Source: Catenibacterium sp. co_0103 (lineage in GTDB: Bacteria; Bacillota_I; Bacilli_A; Erysipelotrichales; Coprobacillaceae). Taken from it: a DNA stretch of 30,465 nt. The notes under the pieces are model-generated. The model was given only the letters and a program-made list of their open reading frames with translations. It made no database searches and was not told where the DNA came from. Positions 22,800 through 30,465 of the stretch are shown piece after piece; within the stretch, counting starts at the first letter, position 1; every line of letters starts with the position of its first letter. Location: contig NZ_RCYB01000021.1 of the NCBI RefSeq assembly GCF_004168205.1, forward strand, positions 1-30,465, written 5' to 3'. The translations under genes were made by a program, and so were the position numbers.

Positions 22800-25052
22800 T
22801 GTTTTCTTCTCCTTTTTCTTTCTTTTTATATCTTTAGATGCATCATGCATAGAGAAAGTATTGAGTCTCAACGCGTTCATACATACAAAGAAACTAGATA
22901 AACTCATGGCAGCAGCCCCTAACATAGGACTCATCTGCCATCCTGTTAAGTGAATAAATACACCAGCAGCAACAGGAATACAAATCGCATTATAGAAAAA
23001 TGCCCAGAATAAGTTTTCATGGATATTTCTTAATGTCGCACGAGAGAGTCTAATAGCGGCAGTGACATCTGTCAGCTTACTATTCATTAAGACAACATCC
23101 GCTGCATCTATCGCAATATCAGTACCTGCCCCAATCGCAATTCCAATATCCGCACGTGTGAGGGCAGGTGCATCATTGATTCCATCACCCACCATCGCTA
23201 CTTTACCATGCTTTTGTAAATCTTTAATAACACTCTCTTTACCATCAGGCAATACTCCTGCAATTACCTCATCTACACCTGCTTTTGAACCAATTGCATC
23301 TGCAGTCTTCTTGTTGTCACCTGTCAACATTACAACTTGAATACCCATGTTCTGCATTTCTTTAATAGCCTGAGGGCTATCTTCCTTCATTGTATCAGCC
23401 ACACAGATCATACCAAGATAAGTATCATCATACCTAAAGAATAGAGGTGTCTTACCTTCCATTGCCTTGTCAGATGCCTGTGTCATCATGTCTTCAGGAA
23501 TATGTTTTTCCATCATCTTGATACTGCCACCTAATACTTCTTTACCATGAATTAACCCTCTTAACCCATGACCAGGTAATATCTCGAAGTCTTCAACATC
23601 TTCACTACCTTGATAATAATCAGTCACAGCTTTACCAAGAGGATGCTCACTCTTTTTTTCTAGACTAGAAGCATAATTTAATAGTACTTCTTTTTCTATC
23701 TTATAAGGGACCACATCAGTCACTACAGGAGTTCCTTTTGTGATTGTACCTGTCTTATCTAATGCAATAATATCAATAGATCCTGCCACTTCTAATGATT
23801 CAGATGTCTTAAACAAGATACCATGCTTTGCGCCCATACCATTACCTACCATAATAGCCACTGGTGTTGCAAGACCTAATGCACATGGACATGAAATAAC
23901 TAAAACGGAAATAGCGCGAGCAATAGAGAATCCAATACTCTTTCCAAGAATCATCCAGACAATAAATGTGACTAACGCAATACCGATAATCACAGGTACA
24001 AAGATACCAGAGACTTGATCGGCTTTCTTTGCGATAGGTGCTTTAGTAGATGCTGCATCACTCACCATCTGAATAATCTGTGAAAGTGTTGTATCCTCAC
24101 CTACACGAGTGGCACGTACTTTAATAAAGCCTGACTGATTAAGTGTTGCACCAGATACTGTATCATTTACTGTTTTATCAACAGGAATACTTTCACCTGT
24201 TAAGGCAGATTCATCAATAGCTGTAGAACCTTCCACAATCACACCATCAACAGGAATATTTTCACCTGGTCTGACAATAAACAAATCACCCTTATTCACT
24301 TCATCAATACTTACAGTGACTTCTTTATTATCCTTAATAATGACTGCAGTCTGAGGTGCAAGATCCATTAAACTCTTTAAGGCATCTGTAGTACGTCCTT
24401 TAGACATTGCCTCTAACATCTTACCAACAGTAATTAAAGTAGGAATCATAGCTGCAGATTCAAAATAGAGATCATGTCCTAAACTCATCACCTTCATCAT
24501 CTGTCCCTGGCTCATGGCATCAATCATTAAATATAAAACAACTAAGCTATAACCAAAAGCAGCACTAGACCCTAATGCGACCAAAGCATCCATGTTAGGG
24601 GATAATTGAAATAAACTCTTATACCCATTAACAAAGAATGCTTTATTAATGACTAAAATAATAATAGTCAATAACATTTCTGTTACTGCAATAGATACAT
24701 GATTCTCCAAAAACGAAGGTACAGGCCATTTCCACATCATATGACCCATAGATAAATACATTAATAGTATTAAGAATACTAGAGAAGTAATCAGTCTCTT
24801 CTTTAATTTTGGTGTCTCATGATCGACTAAAGAATCATCTTTTACTTTTTTAACACCTTTTTCACTTGCACCATATCCAATATTCTCAATTGCCTGAATA
24901 ATAGATTCAGAAGATGCTGTTCCTTCTACGCCCATAGAATTTGTGAGTAAAGAAACAGAACAGCTATCTACACCATTAATATGAGCTACAGTTTTTTCAA
25001 TACGATTGGCACACGCTGCACAACTCATACCAGTAATATTATATTGTTTCAT
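22590..25052 (-). CDS. copA: Copper-exporting P1B-type ATPase with a C-terminal CopZ-like domain
   Basis: Membrane pump for Cu(I) export, 820 aa. Order: N-terminal heavy-metal-associated domain (GMSCAAC, Cys11 and Cys14); membrane helices; actuator TGES (285-288); the copper-type CPC (388-390) in the membrane; phosphorylation site DKTGT (Asp432); SEHP (468-471); GDGIND (622-627); last helices. A Lys-rich linker (about 739-751) then leads to a second HMA domain (752-820) with GMMCGHC (Cys763, Cys766). That tail is as long as a free CopZ chaperone and is preceded by its own ribosome binding site (see the next entries). The start codon overlaps the csoR stop (ATGA), and GAAGGTGATG precedes it. 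Copper-dependent derepression through CsoR is expected. Confidence 0.95.
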   Translation of the reverse strand: MKQYNITGMSCAACANRIEKTVAHINGVDSCSVSLLTNSMGVEGTASSESIIQAIENIGYGASEKGVKKVKDDSLVDHETPKLKKRLITSLVFLILLMYLSMGHMMWKWPVPSFLENHVSIAVTEMLLTIIILVINKAFFVNGYKSLFQLSPNMDALVALGSSAAFGYSLVVLYLMIDAMSQGQMMKVMSLGHDLYFESAAMIPTLITVGKMLEAMSKGRTTDALKSLMDLAPQTAVIIKDNKEVTVSIDEVNKGDLFIVRPGENIPVDGVIVEGSTAIDESALTGESIPVDKTVNDTVSGATLNQSGFIKVRATRVGEDTTLSQIIQMVSDAASTKAPIAKKADQVSGIFVPVIIGIALVTFIVWMILGKSIGFSIARAISVLVISCPCALGLATPVAIMVGNGMGAKHGILFKTSESLEVAGSIDIIALDKTGTITKGTPVVTDVVPYKIEKEVLLNYASSLEKKSEHPLGKAVTDYYQGSEDVEDFEILPGHGLRGLIHGKEVLGGSIKMMEKHIPEDMMTQASDKAMEGKTPLFFRYDDTYLGMICVADTMKEDSPQAIKEMQNMGIQVVMLTGDNKKTADAIGSKAGVDEVIAGVLPDGKESVIKDLQKHGKVAMVGDGINDAPALTRADIGIAIGAGTDIAIDAADVVLMNSKLTDVTAAIRLSRATLRNIHENLFWAFFYNAICIPVAAGVFIHLTGWQMSPMLGAAAMSLSSFFVCMNALRLNTFSMHDASKDIKRKKKEKKTMEKTLEITGMMCGHCEMAVKKALEAVDGVVSADVSHEKGTAVVTLSKEVSNDVLKKAVEDKDYTVTSIK
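22800..22814 (-). promoter_or_regulatory. Internal ribosome binding site within copA
   Basis: AAGGAG (22814..22809) with a 9-base spacer to ATG 22799. It encodes part of the Lys/Glu linker (KEKKT) of CopA. A chance AAGGAG in a Lys-Glu stretch is possible, but its position exactly at the start of a CopZ domain is striking. Confidence 0.55.
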
Positions 25053-25354
25053 TTCATCACCTTCTGTAATACTTTCACTAATTCATCAATTGTTTCATCA
25101 TGACCTTCTTTAATATCATCCACAACACATGTCTTAATATGCTTTGCAAGTAATTCTTTATTAAAACTATTCAAAGCTGCATTGACTGCAGAAACCTGAA
25201 CAAGAATATCAGGACAATAAGCATCTTTTTCTACCATGCCTTCAATTCCTCGAATCTGACCTTCGATACGTTTGAGGCGGTTCATGAGTTTTTTCTTTTC
25301 TTCTTCACTACGATCCTTATGACGTTCACTGCAGCAGCAATCTTTTTTATCCAT
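25049..25354 (-). CDS. csoR: Copper-sensing repressor CsoR
   Basis: All-helical Cu(I)-responsive repressor, 101 aa. The copper ligands Cys47, His72 and Cys76 keep the spacing of B. subtilis CsoR (25 and 4 residues apart). [17 protein letters not shown] is the family helix 1. An extra Cys-rich N-terminus (DCCCSERH) may add metal binding. The frame is open further upstream, but ATG 25354 follows a strong AGGAGGTGA and the longer start would lie across the promoter. First gene of csoR-copA, with a four-base overlap to copA. It should repress its own operon through the site at 25378-25396. Confidence 0.92.
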   Translation of the reverse strand: MDKKDCCCSERHKDRSEEEKKKLMNRLKRIEGQIRGIEGMVEKDAYCPDILVQVSAVNAALNSFNKELLAKHIKTCVVDDIKEGHDETIDELVKVLQKVMK

Positions 25355-25373
25355 TATTTCACCTCCTGTTCCA

Positions 25374-25402
25374 ATCATATACCCTATAGGGGTATACGTC
25401 AA
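25374..25402 (-). promoter_or_regulatory. csoR-copA promoter with CsoR-type operator in the spacer
   Basis: On the minus strand TTGACG (25402..25397), a 17-bp spacer and TATGAT (25379..25374). The spacer is almost entirely the palindrome TATACCCCTATAGGGTATA (25396..25378), which matches the G/C-tract inverted repeat known for CsoR. A bound repressor would block RNA polymerase. Confidence 0.8.
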
Positions 25403-25417
25403 GCGATGTGATTGTTG

Positions 25418-25423
25418 TATAAT
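25418..25423 (+). promoter_or_regulatory. -10 element of the yybS operon
   Basis: Perfect TATAAT 22 bases before the yybS start, with no good -35. The CsoR operator lies about 20 bp upstream, so CsoR binding might also influence this promoter (inference). Confidence 0.4.
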
Positions 25424-25444
25424 GACCACAAGGAGAAATGAATT

Positions 25445-26335
25445 ATGAAAACAAATAAAATCGTGCAGGGTGCACTCATCGCATCACTCTTTGGTGTCCT
25501 TGCAGTACTCAATACAATGACAGGTACGATGTTTGATAGCTTAATTGGCTATGGAATGGCTATTCCTATGGCTATTTATAGCTATAAGACAGGCCTTAAA
25601 GAAGCTTTAATGACTTCCGTTGCTTCCATGGTCATTGCCTTCCTGTTTGGAACACTCAGTTATGTATTAATTGTCCTCTCATCACTTGGTATGGGAACAG
25701 TTGTAGGGCTATGTTTAAAAAATAAAGCTAAGAAAGAAACAATGTTGGTGCTTGGTGCTACATTCTTCTTTTTATCTGACTTTTTATATTTCTATGTATT
25801 CTCAGGAGTACTAGGTATTAACTTACTCACTGAAGCAAAAGAAATGTATAACCAGATTATTGCGGCAGTGCCTTCTATAACTAATGCCTTTACTTTTCAG
25901 GACTTCTATAATCTCATTCCACTCTCTATACTCATTATGTCATTCTTACAGAGTTATCTAGTCATGATGTTATGTGCATTATTCTTTAAACGCTTAAGAA
26001 TACCTTTTGATATGAGTATTCATATTGCGACATTTAGATTCAGTCCTAAAATGGGATATATTCTCGCAATCATGCTTGCAGGTAGTATGATTGCTAGACA
26101 ATATTTTGGAAATGTCGTTATTGTACAATATATCTATTTTATTAGTATCTTAGGATTTATGGTGGATGGACTTTCTTTCTTATCTTTCTATCTTATTATC
26201 AGAAACCATGGACGTTATTCTAACTTACTTATATTTTTAGTATTCATTCCGTTCCTACAGACACTATTAGTGATTCTAGGAATTATTGATATATTTGTTG
26301 AAATACGTCAAATACTGTATAATAAGTATCAATAA
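25445..26335 (+). CDS. yybS: DUF2232 membrane protein (YybS-like)
   Basis: Polytopic membrane protein, 296 aa with about eight hydrophobic helices. Its position directly before the gdpP homologue is the Bacillus order yybS-yybT-rplI, and the size fits YybS/DUF2232. AGGAGAAA precedes the ATG. The gene ends 14 bases before gdpP. Molecular function is not established; a substrate-binding transporter component or a partner of GdpP are possibilities. Confidence 0.78.
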   Translation: MKTNKIVQGALIASLFGVLAVLNTMTGTMFDSLIGYGMAIPMAIYSYKTGLKEALMTSVASMVIAFLFGTLSYVLIVLSSLGMGTVVGLCLKNKAKKETMLVLGATFFFLSDFLYFYVFSGVLGINLLTEAKEMYNQIIAAVPSITNAFTFQDFYNLIPLSILIMSFLQSYLVMMLCALFFKRLRIPFDMSIHIATFRFSPKMGYILAIMLAGSMIARQYFGNVVIVQYIYFISILGFMVDGLSFLSFYLIIRNHGRYSNLLIFLVFIPFLQTLLVILGIIDIFVEIRQILYNKYQ

Positions 26336-26349
26336 GGAGGGCTTCTACA

Positions 26350-28305
26350 ATGACGAGAAAAGTTGCGCAACTTAGAAATATCTTTGTTCTTTTACTCGTA
26401 TTTATTACCTTTGCGACCTTTGCGGCTTTTGGTATATTTCATCAGGCTTGGATGCTTCGTCTTGCGATATTTGCGGTTATTACGAATGTAATCTACATAT
26501 CGTTACTATTCTATATGGGCTACTTAATGGATCAAAACAGCTATTCAGTCAGTGATGCTTTAGGTATTGATGCAAAGAATGCTTTGATCTATGGTGGCGT
26601 AGGATTGATTCAATATGATGAAAACAGAAACATTACATGGGTTTCAGACTTCTTAAAGGCATTAAATATCAATATTGTAGGAATCAAGCTATTAGAATGG
26701 CAGCCTACACTTGCTAGTCTTTTTGATGATGAAGATGTCAAAACAATAGAAGTCAAAGGAAAGAAATTCGAAGTATATAATAGTGCGGATACAAGACTCA
26801 TCTATATGAAGGATGTGACACAATATGTCTCTTTATCACAGGACTATGAAGATATGCAGGTATGCATGGGTTATATTACTGTGGATAACTATGATGAAAT
26901 TATTGCGAATGTAGATGAATCACAGAAGGTAAAGATTCAAAACCAATGTCGTAGCTTAATTACTGATTGGGCATATAAGAATGGTATGATCATTAGACGT
27001 TATCAGACAGGTAAATACATTGTCTTCTTTAATGAACGTATCTATAAGAAACTTATTGAATCTAAATTCTCTATTTTGGATGATTTCAAGAATGCGATAG
27101 AAGAATTAGATGTGCTTATGACATTATCTATTGGTATTGGTAGAAGTACAAAGGTATTAAGAGAATTAGAAGAACTTGCTTCTTCAGCATTAAGCCTTGC
27201 TTATTCACGTGGTGGTGACCAGATTGCGATTAAGAGTGGTAAAGATCATGTACGTTACTTTGGTGGTAAAACAGATGCATTTGAAACATCTTCTAAAGTA
27301 CGTTCCCGTATTATGGCACAGTCTCTTGCCGGTCTTATTAGTCGTTCACGTAATGTCTTAGTTATGGGACATAAGAACTCAGATTTGGATTCATTTGGTG
27401 CTTCTCTTGCGGCTGCGCGTATTGCAGAGAATTTAGGTAAGAGAGCCAATATCGTAATTGACTATGAATCTCTTGAAGAAAAAACAAAAGGTGTCGTAGA
27501 AATGTTGAGAAGTAATCCTGATTATAAGGGTTTAATGTTGACTATTTCAGAAGCACTTGAAAAAACTAATAAAGATACTTTATTAATCTGTGTAGATAAT
27601 CATAAGGATTCATTGGCTATTAGCCGTTCAGTACTTGATAAAGTAAAAAACAAGGTCATTATTGACCACCATCGTCGTAGTGAAGAATTTATTTCTTCAC
27701 CGGTTCTCACATACTTAGAACCATCTGCATCCTCTACAGTAGAATTACTTGTAGAACTATTTGACTACCAGCAACATGAAATTGAAATTTCATCACTTGA
27801 TGCGACAGTTATGTATACGGGGATGCTAGTAGATACAAACTATTTCAGACAGCATGTGGGTACAAGAACATTCCAGTCAGCAGCTAAACTCAAAGAAGCA
27901 CAGGCTGACTTAGCACTTGCATATGAATTATTAGAAGATTCATTTGAATGTATGAAAGAAATATTTGATATCACAGAATCAGCTTATCGTTATAAGGATA
28001 GATTCCTTATTGCGACAGGCAAAGATGACGAACTGAGTCGTTCTACTCTCGCAAAGGCTGCAAACCAATTAGTATATGTTTCTGGCATTTATGCTGCATT
28101 TGCGATAGGATATATATCTAAGAACACGGTGGCAATCAGTGCACGTAGTTCTAAAAAGATCAATGTCCAGATGATTATGGAAGATCTAAATGGTGGTGGT
28201 CATTTCTCTATGGCTGCCTGTCAGATTGAAAATGTGACAATCGAAGAAGCAAAAGAGAGATTAGAACATGCAATAGATGCATATTTGGAAGATAGGGGTG
28301 TATAA
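26350..28305 (+). CDS. gdpP: Cyclic-di-AMP phosphodiesterase GdpP (YybT)
   Basis: Membrane-bound hydrolase of c-di-AMP, a regulator of potassium and osmotic balance and of beta-lactam tolerance. Two N-terminal helices (about 10-60), a PAS-like domain, a degenerate GGDEF domain ([10 protein letters not shown] near 286-295) and the DHH/DHHA1 catalytic unit: H341-x3-D345-x-D347 (HKNSDLD), DNH 416-418, DHH 439-441 and GGGH 615-618. 651 aa, as in Bacillus. AAGGAGGG precedes the start. rplI follows two bases after the stop. Confidence 0.95.
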   Translation: MTRKVAQLRNIFVLLLVFITFATFAAFGIFHQAWMLRLAIFAVITNVIYISLLFYMGYLMDQNSYSVSDALGIDAKNALIYGGVGLIQYDENRNITWVSDFLKALNINIVGIKLLEWQPTLASLFDDEDVKTIEVKGKKFEVYNSADTRLIYMKDVTQYVSLSQDYEDMQVCMGYITVDNYDEIIANVDESQKVKIQNQCRSLITDWAYKNGMIIRRYQTGKYIVFFNERIYKKLIESKFSILDDFKNAIEELDVLMTLSIGIGRSTKVLRELEELASSALSLAYSRGGDQIAIKSGKDHVRYFGGKTDAFETSSKVRSRIMAQSLAGLISRSRNVLVMGHKNSDLDSFGASLAAARIAENLGKRANIVIDYESLEEKTKGVVEMLRSNPDYKGLMLTISEALEKTNKDTLLICVDNHKDSLAISRSVLDKVKNKVIIDHHRRSEEFISSPVLTYLEPSASSTVELLVELFDYQQHEIEISSLDATVMYTGMLVDTNYFRQHVGTRTFQSAAKLKEAQADLALAYELLEDSFECMKEIFDITESAYRYKDRFLIATGKDDELSRSTLAKAANQLVYVSGIYAAFAIGYISKNTVAISARSSKKINVQMIMEDLNGGGHFSMAACQIENVTIEEAKERLEHAIDAYLEDRGV

Positions 28306-28307
28306 AT

Positions 28308-28754
28308 ATGAAAGTTATTTTATTAGAAGATGTGAAAAAAGTTGGTAAGAAGGGTGAAATCGTTAATGTATCTGACGGTTATGGACAGAACTTCTTAATT
28401 AAGAATGGTAAAGCTTTAATGGCAACAGAAACAGGTAAGAAAATTGTTGCTCAGCAGGAAGAAGAAAAGAAACAGGAAGACTTAAAGAAGAAAGAAGAAG
28501 CTCAGGAACTTGCAAAGAAGCTTGAAACTATTGTGGTAGAATTCAAAGTAAAGACTGGTAAGGATGGTAAGAGCTTTGATCATGTTTCTACAAAACATAT
28601 CGCAAAGAAATTATTAGAAGAACATGGTATTAAGATTGATAAGAGAAAGTTCATCAATGCATATCCAGTAGGTGCTTTAGGAACTACTAAGTTGAAGATT
28701 GAACTTTATAAAGGTGTTATTGCGACTATCAATGTTCATCTATCTGAAAAATAA
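28308..28754 (+). CDS. rplI: 50S ribosomal protein L9
   Basis: Two-domain rRNA-binding protein with N-terminal [19 protein letters not shown] and DGYGQNFLI, a long connecting helix rich in Lys, Glu and Gln, and the C-terminal domain. 148 aa, full length. It lies between gdpP and dnaB, the usual arrangement in Bacillota, with GGGGTG shortly before the ATG. Confidence 0.96.
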   Translation: MKVILLEDVKKVGKKGEIVNVSDGYGQNFLIKNGKALMATETGKKIVAQQEEEKKQEDLKKKEEAQELAKKLETIVVEFKVKTGKDGKSFDHVSTKHIAKKLLEEHGIKIDKRKFINAYPVGALGTTKLKIELYKGVIATINVHLSEK

Positions 28755-28765
28755 GGTGAATACTT

Positions 28766-30127
28766 ATGGATACAAGAGAACTCCCTCATGACTTAGAGGC
28801 AGAACGTGCTTTGTTAGGGGCGATGTTGATTGATAAGAACGCATGTAATGATGTCATCAACATGGCAACACCTCAGGATTTCTATCTTGATGCGCATCGA
28901 CTGATCTTTACAGGTATGAAGTTCCTTCATGACGGTAATAAACCAATTGATGCCACTACAGTGACTGATTATTTAATTAACCAGAAGATATTAGAAAAAG
29001 TAGGTGGAGTAGACTACTTATTGGTACTTGCGAATTCAGTACCGACAGTCGCTCATACAACACATTATCTTCAGATATTAAATGAGAAGTCATTACTTAG
29101 AAGACTTATTAAAGAAGCTACAAACATCGTACAAGATGCTTATGGTGAAATTACTGATATTAATGATTTTATTGATACAGTAGAAAAAGATGTCTTAGAA
29201 GTCACTAGAGATAGAAATGCCGGGGAATTCAAGACAATTGAAAGTGTTGTACAGAATGTCACAGCCAGAATGAATCTCCTTCAGAAAAATGGTGGAGTTG
29301 TCTCTGGTGTAAAGACAGGCTATAAAGAATTAGATAAATTAACATCAGGCTTTCAGCCGGGTGATTTAGTTATTCTTGCAGCTAGACCTTCTGTAGGTAA
29401 GACAGCTTTTGCCTTGAATATTGGTTTTAATTCATCACTTAATAGTGAAGAAGCTGTCGCAATATTTTCACTAGAAATGCCTGCTGAACAGCTTGTCACC
29501 AGATTAATATGCTGTGCAGGATCTATTGATAACGATAAATTAAAAACAGGTGCGATTTTAAAAGAGAATGCGAATAAATATTATGCAGCAGCAGATCGTG
29601 TCACACGTTGTAATTTATATATTGATGATACACCAGCTGTTAAGATTGGTGAAATTGCAGCTAAATGCAGAAGACTACAAAGAGAACAGGGATTAAAGAT
29701 GGTTATTATCGATTACCTCCAGTTAATCTCTGGTCCATCTTCATCAAGAGAATCAAGACAGCAGGAAGTATCTGATATCTCTAGACAGTTAAAAGCACTA
29801 GCAAGAGAATTAAAGTGTCCTGTTATTGCCTTATCACAGCTTTCTCGTCAGGTTGAACAGCGTAAAGGAAAACCAATGTTGTCCGACTTAAGAGAATCAG
29901 GAGCTATCGAACAGGATGCCGATATTGTAGCCTTCCTTCATCGTGAAGACTATCAGAACAAAGAAAAAGAAGCAGAAACAAACGGCTTAACAGAAATTGT
30001 TGTGGCTAAGCACAGAAATGGTGCAACAGCCGATATCAGCCTTGTATTTGAAAAACAATACTCTCGTTTCTCGGATTACTATACAGGTCCAGAAAACCAG
30101 AACAGTGGTGAAGGACTTAGAATTTAA
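28766..30127 (+). CDS. dnaB: Replicative DNA helicase DnaB
   Basis: Hexameric 5'-3' helicase of the replication fork (called DnaC in Bacillus). N-terminal primase-interacting domain (about 1-110, PHDLEAERALLGAML), linker helix, then the RecA-like motor: Walker A ARPSVGKT (206-213), Walker B VIIDYLQL (Asp316) and the DnaB motif around SREsRQQEVSDISRQLK with SDLRESGAIEQDAD. 453 aa, no intein. AAGGTGA precedes the ATG. Last gene of yybS-gdpP-rplI-dnaB; a repeated terminator hairpin follows two bases after its stop. Confidence 0.97.
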   Translation: MDTRELPHDLEAERALLGAMLIDKNACNDVINMATPQDFYLDAHRLIFTGMKFLHDGNKPIDATTVTDYLINQKILEKVGGVDYLLVLANSVPTVAHTTHYLQILNEKSLLRRLIKEATNIVQDAYGEITDINDFIDTVEKDVLEVTRDRNAGEFKTIESVVQNVTARMNLLQKNGGVVSGVKTGYKELDKLTSGFQPGDLVILAARPSVGKTAFALNIGFNSSLNSEEAVAIFSLEMPAEQLVTRLICCAGSIDNDKLKTGAILKENANKYYAAADRVTRCNLYIDDTPAVKIGEIAAKCRRLQREQGLKMVIIDYLQLISGPSSSRESRQQEVSDISRQLKALARELKCPVIALSQLSRQVEQRKGKPMLSDLRESGAIEQDADIVAFLHREDYQNKEKEAETNGLTEIVVAKHRNGATADISLVFEKQYSRFSDYYTGPENQNSGEGLRI

Positions 30128-30129
30128 AA

Positions 30130-30204
30130 GGGGCTGTGACGAATAGATAGTATTTACTACTACCATGAGCGTTACAGCTCTTTTTCGTATATCCAAACCC
30201 AAAA
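30130..30204. repeat. 75-bp hairpin repeat, copy 1 (dnaB terminator)
   Basis: Matches 30391-30465 with only three or four differences in 75 bases. The outer stem GGGCTGTGACG (30131-30141) with CGTTACAGCTC (30170-30180) has 11 pairs including two G-T; an inner stem near TAGTA/TACTA follows. After the stem come five Ts, then CGTATATCCAAACCC. One stem position is G here and A in copy 2, and both pair with T, so pairing is kept. Confidence 0.85.
30131..30185 (+). terminator. Intrinsic terminator after dnaB
   Basis: The hairpin part of repeat copy 1 followed by TTTTT. On the minus strand it also ends in TTTT, so it may work in both directions. Confidence 0.85.
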
Positions 30205-30238
30205 AGGTTATTCACCACTGCATGGTGAATAACCTTTT
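30202..30238. terminator. Perfect 16-bp hairpin, terminator of the minus-strand small ORF
   Basis: Stem 30202-30217 with 30223-30238, loop CTGCA, arms beginning AAAAGGTTATTCACC and ending GGTGAATAACCTTTT. It ends in T runs on both strands. It lies 16 bases past the stop of the 37-codon ORF. Confidence 0.8.
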
Positions 30239-30254
30239 CATATTTCAGACGCAT

Positions 30255-30368
30255 TTAAAATGAACCTGCCCATTTCTTAAAAAAATTTTTATCAGCAGGT
30301 ATATCTTTTTCAAAATCTAGTAGCGCATATGTCTGATATGTCGTATAATCTTGTTGGTATGTTTTCAT
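30255..30368 (-). CDS. 37-aa small ORF, repeated at the left edge of the window
   Basis: Minus-strand ORF beginning MKTYQQDYTTYQTYALLD and ending KNFFKKWAGSF; acidic middle, aromatic-rich ends, no signal peptide or membrane segment. The first half recurs at 1..46 with an in-frame indel and mostly conserved residues. Downstream is a strong hairpin; upstream is the second 75-bp repeat. No convincing ribosome binding site is seen, and the same frame stays open up to the window edge, so it may be the C-terminus of something longer. No family recognised. Confidence 0.35.
   Translation of the reverse strand: MKTYQQDYTTYQTYALLDFEKDIPADKNFFKKWAGSF
30320..30359. repeat. Dispersed repeat, right-hand copy of the window's first 40 bases
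   Basis: Same orientation as bases 1-40, one mismatch in the first 39. It lies within the 5' half of the small ORF. Confidence 0.8.
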
Positions 30369-30390
30369 GGTAGAATTAATGTACCACAAA

Positions 30391-30465
30391 GGGGCTGTAA
30401 CGAATAGGTAGTATTTACTACTACCTTGAGCGTTACAGCTCTTTTTCGTATATCCAAACCCAAAA
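30391..30465. repeat. 75-bp hairpin repeat, copy 2, cut by the window edge
   Basis: GGGCTGTAACG pairs with CGTTACAGCTC, and an inner GGTAGTA pairs with TACTACC without mismatch, giving a better fold than copy 1. TTTTTCG follows. The window stops at the base where copy 1 continues into the 16-bp hairpin, so the whole 261-bp unit may repeat beyond the edge. Confidence 0.85.

Noticed and set aside
23062..24018. Plus-strand ORFs opposite copA (23062-23340 and 23740-24018)
   Set aside because: Low-complexity Pro/Ile/Thr/Ala translations typical of the complement of a real gene; no ribosome binding site.
25355..25429. Longer start of CsoR
   Set aside because: The extension spans the -10, operator and -35; ATG 25354 follows AGGAGGTGA.
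29987..30202. Minus-strand 71-codon ORF over the dnaB 3' end
   Set aside because: It runs through the terminator hairpin and antisense to dnaB, with no family resemblance or ribosome binding site.
30369..30465. Extension of the 37-codon ORF through the second hairpin to the window edge
   Set aside because: The frame is open, but it would translate a terminator stem, and the left-edge copy has a TAG in the matching upstream position.

Overview
The window looks like the chromosome of a low-GC Gram-positive gut bacterium (Bacillota, most likely Erysipelotrichia; a guess from AT-rich codon use, strong Shine-Dalgarno sequences and gene content). It carries pieces of the conserved origin-proximal block that Bacillus shows as soj-spo0J / yyzM / ychF / rpsF-ssb-rpsR / yybS-yybT-rplI-dnaB. 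Here the pieces are in similar order but separated by accessory genes. Neither dnaA nor a convincing parS site is visible.

Layout. 1-229: edge of a repeated small-ORF element, a strong hairpin terminator and the pssA promoter. 230-3481: phosphatidylethanolamine synthesis (pssA-psd), then the chromosome-partition pair parA-parB. 3521-6711: a 6-phospho-beta-glucosidase, then an FAD-dependent oxidoreductase coupled to a DUF951 protein. 6713-6874: an apparently free-standing structured RNA with its own promoter and terminator. 6881-8138 (minus): a secreted polysaccharide deacetylase and a PAP2 phosphatase. 8230-11926: ychF with a translationally coupled class B sortase, ispD, and the S6-SSB-S18 operon with a candidate S6:S18-binding leader.

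11933-18515 is accessory: an AraC-type regulator divergent from a PTS IIC / DUF3284 / GH36 alpha-galactosidase operon, then an AlbA_2/HATPase/winged-helix regulator whose promoter and downstream flank carry the same inverted-repeat words. 18588-22591: an M18 aminopeptidase, and a TetM/EF-G-like GTPase fused to a YacP/Rae1-type NYN nuclease. 22590-25402 (minus): csoR-copA with a CsoR-type operator between -35 and -10. The copA product ends in a CopZ-like domain that has its own internal ribosome binding site. 25445-30127: yybS-gdpP-rplI-dnaB. 30128-30465: repeated terminator-like hairpins around a 37-codon minus-strand ORF whose 5' half also appears at the left edge of the window.

Most interesting items: the GTPase-NYN fusion (possible ribosome A-site mRNA cleavage factor), the CopA-CopZ fusion with internal start, the ~127-nt orphan RNA, the repeat-flanked AlbA_2 regulator and the small-ORF/hairpin repeat at both window ends. 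The window probably is a whole contig that breaks in that repeat (inference).
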